A DNA stretch of 37,536 bases, taken from Inconstantimicrobium porci (lineage in GTDB: Bacteria > Bacillota > Clostridia > Clostridiales > Clostridiaceae). The notes beneath the pieces are model-generated. The model had not been told where the DNA came from. It ran no database searches and worked only from the letters and a program-made list of their open reading frames with translations. Position numbers and translations under genes: made by a program. Shown here piece by piece: positions 32,194 through 37,536 of this stretch. The stretch covers positions 1 to 37,536 of the forward strand of contig NZ_VULX01000009.1 of assembly GCF_009696465.1 (NCBI RefSeq). Reading direction: 5' to 3'. Every line of letters begins with the position of its first letter. Position 1 is the stretch's first letter.

Positions 32194-32302
32194 GTAGTAA
32201 TTATCCCACCAGTAATTACTACAACTCAACTCCTACCAAATGAAATCTAAGCTCCAAGCAACATGTATCCTCAACTTGCCCCCATTCCTTGGAGCTTAGA
32301 TT
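32194..32302 (+). other. Two strong hairpins upstream of the small helical protein
   Basis: GTAGTAATTA/TAATTACTAC (10 bp, 32194-32222) is followed by a perfect 15-bp stem AATCTAAGCTCCAAG/CTTGGAGCTTAGATT (32244-32258 with 32288-32302). A T-rich tail, ATTGTTGTTTTA, comes next. This lies 34 bp before the start of the 32337 gene on the same strand. It could be a leader attenuator or a small RNA ending at about 32315. Confidence 0.5.
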
Positions 32303-32336
32303 ATTGTTGTTTTACTATACTAAGGAGGTGAATAAT

Positions 32337-32585
32337 ATGGATAACAAAAATGAAAAGATAAATGAATTTACACAAACTCTCTCTCACATAAAAGATGATA
32401 TCAAAAAAGGGGCTGAAGTCTTTAAAGACGAAGCAAGATACAGTGCAGAAGCTATGGGTAAAGCTGCAGATAAAGCTGCAAGCAGTCTTTCATCTGGAAT
32501 GAAAGTAATGAGTGATGAAATTTCTCATGGTGCACAAAAACTGAAAGATGAATTCAATAACATGATGAACAACAAAAAAGAGTAG
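32337..32585 (+). CDS. Small amphipathic helical protein, YtxH/LEA-like
   Basis: 82 residues from ATG 32337 (AAGGAGGTG 6 nt upstream). Almost wholly helical, with repeats of the type KKGAEVFKDEA, KAADKAASSLSSG, ISHGAQKLKDEFN: regular Lys/Asp/Glu/Ala 11-mer-like pattern, no Cys, Trp or Pro. This resembles LEA/apolipoprotein-like or YtxH-type stress proteins, without their N-terminal membrane segment. Probably stress- or envelope-related, inferred from composition only. It has its own terminator. Confidence 0.75.
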   Translation: MDNKNEKINEFTQTLSHIKDDIKKGAEVFKDEARYSAEAMGKAADKAASSLSSGMKVMSDEISHGAQKLKDEFNNMMNNKKE

Positions 32586-32611
32586 GATTTTGTGAATCCT
32601 ACTCTTTTTTT
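32574..32611. terminator. Bidirectional terminator shared with the module 2 kinase
   Basis: AAAAAAGAGTAGGATT/AATCCTACTCTTTTTT stem with 5-nt loop. It overlaps the last codons of the helical protein and reaches the stop codon of the convergent kinase gene at 32610. Confidence 0.9.
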
Positions 32612-33515
32612 ATTTAAAGATATTTTTTGTATTGATTATAATTTCAAAAGTAAGTTTTTTATCCTTTAGATCTGCATTTATTTTATAATTCATTTTCTCA
32701 GATAACTCCTTTGTGATATAAAGTCCAAGTCCGGTGCTTTTATCACTTCTTGATGCATTGCCTGTATAAAATCTATCAAATAACTTTTCCATATCTTCAT
32801 CGGATACGTATGGTGCATCATTACTAAATTGAATTTGTACACAGTCTGTGAGTTTTTTCATAGAGATATCCACATTTTTCTCCCCATGCTTTAGCATATT
32901 GTTAATTAAATTTGCAAAAATCCTCCTAACAGCATTCTTATCACCGATAACCTGTGGAATATTTTCTTCAATCATCACATGAGGTTCTATATTCTTCTTT
33001 ACAAATTCATCATAAAACTCAGCTACTATTTCACAGAGAATATCTCCTATGCTTATATATTCAAGCTTTAATTTATATTCACCATTTTGAATTCTTGATA
33101 AATCATAAAAACAATTAATCAGAGTATTTAAGCTATCTGTCCTTCTATCAATTATGGAAAGATACTTTTTCATCTCTTCTTCACTGCATTTTCCACTTTC
33201 AATGAGCTGCAGATATCCACGTACTGAAGTAAGAGGTGTCCTTAAGTCATGAGACATATTTGAAATACTTCTTTTAAGTCTCTCTTCACTTTTTTTCATC
33301 TTAATTCTGTTTTTATGGTTCTCAGTATATAGAACATCTATTTCATCAGCCAACCTCTCAATATCCTTATCAAGCGATTTAACCTTTATATTGATAAACT
33401 CCCCTTTACTCAGCTTTACCTGATTTGTTATATACCTGATGTCACCCTTTATTGAAATCAACTTAAAGAGAAGAAACACTATACACAGTATTAAAATTAT
33501 TACTAACAAAATCAT
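32610..33515 (-). CDS. Sensor histidine kinase, module 2
   Basis: 301 residues, same length and layout as the module 1 kinase. One transmembrane segment (2-20), coiled linker, H-box MSHDLRTPLTSVRGYLQLI with His89, N-box ANLINNMLKHG, G-box KSTGLGLYITKELSEKM. GGGAGG lies upstream of ATG 33515. Also lacks an extracellular sensor, so it probably senses through the membrane or its transporter. Final gene of module 2. Confidence 0.9.
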   Translation of the reverse strand: MILLVIILILCIVFLLFKLISIKGDIRYITNQVKLSKGEFINIKVKSLDKDIERLADEIDVLYTENHKNRIKMKKSEERLKRSISNMSHDLRTPLTSVRGYLQLIESGKCSEEEMKKYLSIIDRRTDSLNTLINCFYDLSRIQNGEYKLKLEYISIGDILCEIVAEFYDEFVKKNIEPHVMIEENIPQVIGDKNAVRRIFANLINNMLKHGEKNVDISMKKLTDCVQIQFSNDAPYVSDEDMEKLFDRFYTGNASRSDKSTGLGLYITKELSEKMNYKINADLKDKKLTFEIIINTKNIFK

Positions 33516-33587
33516 TTTAATTCCTCCCTTTAATTAATATTACATATCATACGCCCAATGAAGGATGATCAATGATCATTTTTAATA

Positions 33588-34478
33588 CTATTTAATATCC
33601 TGCTTTTCTAAAACGTATGCTCCTGCAGTTCCTGCTGTTGCAATAATTGTTATGCTGCTTAGTATTGCTCTTATAAAGTCAATTGACTTCATGTTTATCC
33701 TAAGCACGCTGTCCCATAAATATGCTGGTGTACATTTAAATACTGCATCAAACCAGTCAAATATTCCGTAAAATCCGCCTATCAGATGAAGCACTATGGC
33801 AAAAAGCACTATCCCTATAGCCATTGTTGCTCCATTGCTTCTTGTAGCTGTTGCTATTAAAGTCATAAGAGATGATAATGAAGCTATTATTAAAAATACC
33901 GCAATATATTGTTTTATGATATCAAGGAATTCATTAAACGTAAATAATCCTCCCCACCCCCATATTGCTGATCCTATAATGCCTGCTATACCTGTCATCA
34001 CAATCACACATATAAATGCTGCAATACTTGTTATTATGATCTTATTAATATAATAAACATATCTTTTCTTTCCGTAAGCCAAGGTATTCTTAATTGTATT
34101 TTTTGAATACTCACTAGCCACAAGTGCAGCAACTAAAACTGCTATATAAATTTCTATTACTCCACTGCCAAATGTTCCATAAAATAATTCCTTTCCTTTT
34201 GGATTGAATATATTACTAGATGAAATATGAAATCCAATATTTCCACTGACAACAACTTCGTCTGAAGGATTTGACATCTGCTCGATACGCTCAATATATT
34301 CATCCTTCTGCTGTTCTGTCATTGTATTTCCTAGAGAATTTCTAAGAAAATCTTCTGATGATATTAATTTAGTTATACCGATGCTCATTAATGCAAAGAA
34401 TATTGATAAAATAATCAGAACTTTAAATGCTGTTGTTTTCTTTAGTTTATACATCTCTGCTTTTAATAATCTACTCAT
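33588..34478 (-). CDS. ABC-2 type permease, module 2
   Basis: 296 residues, about six transmembrane segments with a larger first outside loop (residues ~35-95) than its module 1 paralogue. The N terminus RLLKAEMYKLKKTTAFKVL and the block VASEYSKNTIKNTLAYGKKRYVYYINK match the paralogue's SEYxKNTxKNxxAYG motif. The AGGAGGT site lies in the end of the ATPase gene, which overlaps by 8 bp. Exports or shields against amphiphilic antibiotics by analogy. The different outside loop suggests another ligand. Confidence 0.88.
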   Translation of the reverse strand: MSRLLKAEMYKLKKTTAFKVLIILSIFFALMSIGITKLISSEDFLRNSLGNTMTEQQKDEYIERIEQMSNPSDEVVVSGNIGFHISSSNIFNPKGKELFYGTFGSGVIEIYIAVLVAALVASEYSKNTIKNTLAYGKKRYVYYINKIIITSIAAFICVIVMTGIAGIIGSAIWGWGGLFTFNEFLDIIKQYIAVFLIIASLSSLMTLIATATRSNGATMAIGIVLFAIVLHLIGGFYGIFDWFDAVFKCTPAYLWDSVLRINMKSIDFIRAILSSITIIATAGTAGAYVLEKQDIK

Positions 34479-35394
34479 TTATAGCACCTCCTACAACACT
34501 TACAAAATACTCTTCAAGATTTTGTCCCTTTAATAATATCTTCTTTACCTCTACATTATTAAGTGAAAGCATTGTGTTTATCTTTCCTGTTTCATCAAGC
34601 TTCTCATATACTTTTATCATATTATCATTTATAACTTCATAATTTGTTATACCAAGCTTTTCTTCAAGCAATACAGTTGCCTTTTTGCTATCATCAACAA
34701 TAATTTCTATATACTGCCTACATTTTTCCCTAAGTTCCTTAGCAGTAAATTCCTCTATCAGTTTTCCGTGACTTATTATACCGTAATTTGTAGCCAGTTC
34801 TGAAAGTTCGCCCAATATATGGCTGGAAATTAATATAGTCATACCAAGTTCATTATTAAGCTTCTTTATAAGTTCTCTTATCTCAACTATACTCATCGGA
34901 TCAAGCCCATTTATAGGTTCATCAAGAATAATAAATTTAGGATTTCCTAAAAGAGCATTAGCAATACCCAGCCTCTGTTTCATTCCTAATGAGAAATTTT
35001 TTACTTTCTTTTTTCCTGTGTCCTTAAGATTGACAAGTTCAAGTACTTTATCAACTGAATCCTTACTACCTATTCCCCTAACAAGCCTTGAAATTTCAAG
35101 ATTCTCTCTAGCAGTCATGTTACCATAAAATGCTGGTGATTCAACTAAACTTCCAATACTTTCTCTTGATTCATCAAGATTATTTGTTTGTCCAAAAAGT
35201 TCAATCTCACCATCTGTTTTATGTGCAAGGCCTGTAATAAGCCTTATGATTGTTGTCTTTCCTGCCCCATTTTGTCCAATAAAGCCATATATCTGTCCCT
35301 TTTTTATGGTCATACTGACTTTATCTACTGCCATTGTTTCTTTATATTTCTTAGACAAATTATATGTTTTAAGAACTACCTCACTCATCTTCAT
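34471..35394 (-). CDS. BcrA-type ABC transporter ATPase, module 2
   Basis: 307 residues. Walker A GQNGAGKTT (40-48), signature FSLGMKQRLG, Walker B FIILDEPINGLDP, H-loop SSHILGELSEL, and the C-terminal extension ending LEEYFVSVVGG. It aligns without large gaps to the module 1 ATPase, so the two are paralogues. AAAGGAAG lies 3-5 nt upstream of ATG 35394. Own promoter predicted immediately upstream with paired 11-bp repeats. Confidence 0.92.
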   Translation of the reverse strand: MKMSEVVLKTYNLSKKYKETMAVDKVSMTIKKGQIYGFIGQNGAGKTTIIRLITGLAHKTDGEIELFGQTNNLDESRESIGSLVESPAFYGNMTARENLEISRLVRGIGSKDSVDKVLELVNLKDTGKKKVKNFSLGMKQRLGIANALLGNPKFIILDEPINGLDPMSIVEIRELIKKLNNELGMTILISSHILGELSELATNYGIISHGKLIEEFTAKELREKCRQYIEIIVDDSKKATVLLEEKLGITNYEVINDNMIKVYEKLDETGKINTMLSLNNVEVKKILLKGQNLEEYFVSVVGGAINE

Positions 35395-35422
35395 AACTTC
35401 CTTTCCTCTTTACTATGATTTC

Positions 35423-35469
35423 ATTATAAATCCACTATAATAAGAAGCCTTAAAGAAAACATTAAGAAA
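35423..35469 (-). promoter_or_regulatory. Predicted response-regulator site and promoter, module 2
   Basis: Two 11-bp repeats on the minus strand, TTTCTTAATGT (35469-35459) and TTTCTTTAAGG (35458-35448), are followed 19 bp later by a perfect TATAAT (35428-35423). A third partial unit, CTTCTT, follows. There is no -35 consensus. Spacing from repeats to -10 is the same as in module 1. Confidence 0.65.
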
Positions 35470-35500
35470 GCATTAAATTTAAAATCTCCGAAATATATTC

Positions 35501-36193
35501 TTAATCATCCTTCATCTTAAAGCCAATTCCCCATACTGTCTGAATATACTCATTAGTCTTGTCCTTTGCTGAAATCTTGCTTCTTAGATTGCTTACGTGC
35601 ACATTTACAGTATTATCATCACCTAAAAAACTACTGTTCCAGACAGACTCGAAAATATTAGCTCTTGTAAAAACCTTTTTTGGATTACTAATAAGAAGTT
35701 CCAGGATGTTATACTCTCTTGCAGTAAGATTAATAAGTTCACCATTTACAATTACTTCTCTTGAATCTTTATTTACACTCATGTTTTTGAACGTAATTAC
35801 GTCTGTATCGATACTGTTTGAAAATTCCTTATATCTTCTAAGCTGTGCTTCAATCCTTGCCAGCACCTCATTTATATCAAAAGGCTTGCACACAAAATCA
35901 TCTGCTCCAAGCTTAAGTACATTTATCCTATCATCCACAGAAGTTTTTGCTGAAATAACGACTATCGGCATCTTCTTTATCGCTCTTATCTTCTTTATGA
36001 GTTCTTCACCACATACTCCAGGTAGCATAAGATCAAGAAGCACAATATCAAATTCACTTTCGTCTTTTAAACATAGCAGAGCCTCAGTACCTGAATAAGC
36101 GCTGACTGCCTCATAATTATTTTTTACTAATACGTCATTAAGCAGATTGTTTATATCTGCATCATCTTCAACAATTAAAACTCTATTTTTCAT
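35501..36193 (-). CDS. OmpR-family response regulator, module 2
   Basis: 230 residues. Receiver with EDDADI, phospho-acceptor Asp54 (IVLLDLMLPG), VVISAKT and Lys in VCKPF. The C-terminal winged helix reads NTVNVHVSNLRSKIS ... VWGIGFKMKDD. The DNA-recognition helix region (NTVNVHVSN-L/V-R) is almost identical to module 1, which supports recognition of the same repeat sequence. AAGGAGTT lies upstream of ATG 36193. Confidence 0.93.
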   Translation of the reverse strand: MKNRVLIVEDDADINNLLNDVLVKNNYEAVSAYSGTEALLCLKDESEFDIVLLDLMLPGVCGEELIKKIRAIKKMPIVVISAKTSVDDRINVLKLGADDFVCKPFDINEVLARIEAQLRRYKEFSNSIDTDVITFKNMSVNKDSREVIVNGELINLTAREYNILELLISNPKKVFTRANIFESVWNSSFLGDDNTVNVHVSNLRSKISAKDKTNEYIQTVWGIGFKMKDD

Positions 36194-36294
36194 TTTCTAA
36201 CTCCTTTGAAACAATTAAATTTTCATTTTCTCTGAATCTTTAGAAAAAAACTCCTTAATTATTTTAGTCGTTATACCTATTACGATATTTATTC

Positions 36295-36333
36295 TAAAAA
36301 AGTGCAGCTCATAATATGAGCTGCACTTTTTTT
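36295..36333 (-). terminator. Terminator of the opp operon
   Basis: GTGCAGCTCAT/ATGAGCTGCAC perfect stem with 3-nt loop, flanked by A and T runs (six or more T in both directions), 14 bp after the oppF stop. Confidence 0.92.
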
Positions 36334-36346
36334 CGTACATTTTATT

Positions 36347-37312
36347 TTATAATAAATGACATGCTGCAAAGTGTCCTGGCTTAACTTCCTTTAATTCAGG
36401 ATTAACTTCTGAACATTCTTTCTTAGCATATTTACATCTTGAAGCAAATCTACATCCTGGCTTAGGATTGATTGGACTTGGAACGTCACCTTCAAGAATT
36501 ATTCTCTTCTTAGCCTTTGATACATTTGGATCAGGTAATGGAATAGCTGACATTAATGCCTTTGTATAAGGATGAAGTGGGTTTGCATAAAGTTCTTCAC
36601 TTGGTGCAAGTTCCACAAGGTGTCCTAAATACATAACTCCAACTCTATCTGATATATGCTTAACCATTGAAAGGTCATGAGCAATGAACAGATAAGTTAA
36701 TCCAAGTTCACGCTGTAACTTAATAAGTAAGTTAACAACCTGTGCCTGGATAGAAACATCAAGTGCTGAAATAGGTTCATCGCAGACAATGAATTCTGGA
36801 TCAATAGCAAGAGCTCTTGCTATACCAATTCTTTGTCTCTGTCCACCTGAGAATTCATGAGGGAATCTAGAAGCATGCTCTCTATTTAGACCAACCATTT
36901 CTAGAAGCTCATAAACCTTCTTCTGTCTCTCTTCCTTAGTTCCTATATTATGAATATCCATTCCTTCTGAAATTATGTTTCCAACAGTCATTCTTGGATC
37001 TAGAGAAGCATATGGATCCTGGAATATTATCTGTGCTTTTCTTGCAAACTTTCTTCTTTCTTCACCCTTTATGCTGTGAAGATCAACACCATCATAAAGA
37101 ACTTGTCCAGAAGTTGCTTCATAAAGACCCATGATAGTTCTTCCGCAAGTAGTTTTACCACATCCAGATTCTCCAACAAGTCCTAAAGTTTCACCCTTCT
37201 TAATAGTAAAGCTTACATCATCAACTGCTTTTAAAGTTGCATGACGTCCAACCTTGAAGTATTTCTTTAAATTTTTAACTTCTATATATGCCTTGTTATC
37301 TTCATTACTCAT
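36347..37312 (-). CDS. oppF: Oligopeptide ABC transporter ATPase OppF
   Basis: 321 residues from ATG 37312 (AGGAGG 8 nt upstream; an in-frame GTG at 37318 is too close to that site). Walker [11 protein letters not shown]-loop [11 protein letters not shown], signature [16 protein letters not shown], Walker [15 protein letters not shown]. The C-terminal oligopeptide/dipeptide domain ends [23 protein letters not shown], with the Cys motif typical of OppD/F. Last gene of the operon, overlapping oppD by 8 bp. Powers import of peptides. Intact. Could equally be called dppF. Confidence 0.92.
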   Translation of the reverse strand: MSNEDNKAYIEVKNLKKYFKVGRHATLKAVDDVSFTIKKGETLGLVGESGCGKTTCGRTIMGLYEATSGQVLYDGVDLHSIKGEERRKFARKAQIIFQDPYASLDPRMTVGNIISEGMDIHNIGTKEERQKKVYELLEMVGLNREHASRFPHEFSGGQRQRIGIARALAIDPEFIVCDEPISALDVSIQAQVVNLLIKLQRELGLTYLFIAHDLSMVKHISDRVGVMYLGHLVELAPSEELYANPLHPYTKALMSAIPLPDPNVSKAKKRIILEGDVPSPINPKPGCRFASRCKYAKKECSEVNPELKEVKPGHFAACHLL

Positions 37313-37536
37313 CGTCACTACCTCCTATCGGATTCTTCACCTTTGGTGCATTAGGATGCTTTAACCAACAGCTTACTTCATGACTATCGCTCATCTTTGT
37401 AGCTTCTGGCATTGCTTCTTTACAGATGTTCATTGCATATTCACATCTAGCAGCGAAAGGACATCCTACTGGTGGCTTTAATAAGTCTGGAGGTGTACCA
37501 TTTAATGAATATAATTTTGCCTTGTTCTTAGTATCA
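37305..37536 (-). CDS. oppD: Oligopeptide ABC transporter ATPase OppD, C-terminal part
   Basis: Only the last ~76 codons are in the window; the gene continues past the right edge. The translation contains [36 protein letters not shown] and [10 protein letters not shown], the Cys-rich C-terminal domain of OppD/DppD. The stop (37305-37307) overlaps the oppF start, as usual for this pair. Confidence 0.85.
   Translation of the reverse strand, partial: DTKNKAKLYSLNGTPPDLLKPPVGCPFAARCEYAMNICKEAMPEATKMSDSHEVSCWLKHPNAPKVKNPIGGSDDE

Noticed and set aside
33796..34053. Plus-strand open frames inside the module 2 permease and regulator genes
   Set aside because: They overlap strongly supported genes, lack starts with ribosome binding sites and show low-complexity composition typical of antisense frames.
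1..37536. Prophage, insertion sequence or integrative element
   Set aside because: No transposase, integrase, recombinase, phage structural gene or long terminal repeat is visible in any frame.

Overview
The window is AT-rich DNA with strong Gram-positive ribosome binding sites (AGGAGG/GGGGTGA types), a T-box leader, OmpR-type two-component systems and clostridial-looking proteins. It most likely comes from a chromosome of Clostridium sensu stricto or a close relative. This is inferred from protein style and signals, not from a database match. Almost all genes are on the minus strand.

Layout. 1-370 is the promoter and leader of an rRNA operon that reads leftward out of the window. 528-3258 holds two tandem exported metallophosphoesterase paralogues. 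3523-8021 carries small metabolic and accessory genes: an alkaline-phosphatase-superfamily enzyme, a cut-short epimerase, a chloramphenicol acetyltransferase-like protein, two GyrI-like proteins and a VOC protein. 8144-10646 is a zinc/manganese-type ABC importer with a near-consensus promoter and a perfect palindromic operator candidate. 10818-11971 holds a WYL regulator and a cysteine-hydrolase remnant. 12202-14569 is a Met-type T-box followed by an atypical methionyl-tRNA synthetase. 14713-18213 is a cluster of GNATs, a Nudix protein and small proteins, several of them scarred by deletions. 18229-19295 is azlCD. 19360-20695 contains a sirtuin remnant, an unannotated type I toxin-antitoxin locus and an intact sirtuin. 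21116-25989 holds xth, a membrane-anchored repeat protein, a peptidase-like gene, wreckage of an amino-acid ABC transporter, and a PadR gene coupled to a Pro/Tyr-rich microprotein. 26070-29700 and 32610-36193 are two paralogous modules, each of response regulator, BcrA-type ATPase, ABC-2 permease and histidine kinase. Between them lie a YtrA-type GntR gene, a truncated propeller-like protein and a small amphipathic protein. 36347-37536 is the oppD(end)-oppF part of an oligopeptide importer.

How it fits together. The most coherent system is the pair of antimicrobial-peptide-type sensing and efflux modules. Each ABC gene is preceded by two 11-bp direct repeats (TTTCTT plus five bases) that end exactly 19 bp upstream of a -10 box. 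That spacing is identical in both modules and predicts a shared response-regulator site and cross-talk.

The second theme is deletion. At least ten accessory genes have lost internal or terminal parts, some exactly in frame, while core genes (xth, oppF, azlCD, the sirtuin, the two modules) look intact. Two further genes look one base short in an A-run at their N terminus. These could be real decay, slippage or assembly error, and the sequence alone cannot decide.

The best hidden features are a 33-residue holin-like toxin gene with its antisense RNA, a 51-residue Pro/Tyr-rich microprotein behind padR, and a GC-rich structured repeat present in two diverged copies.
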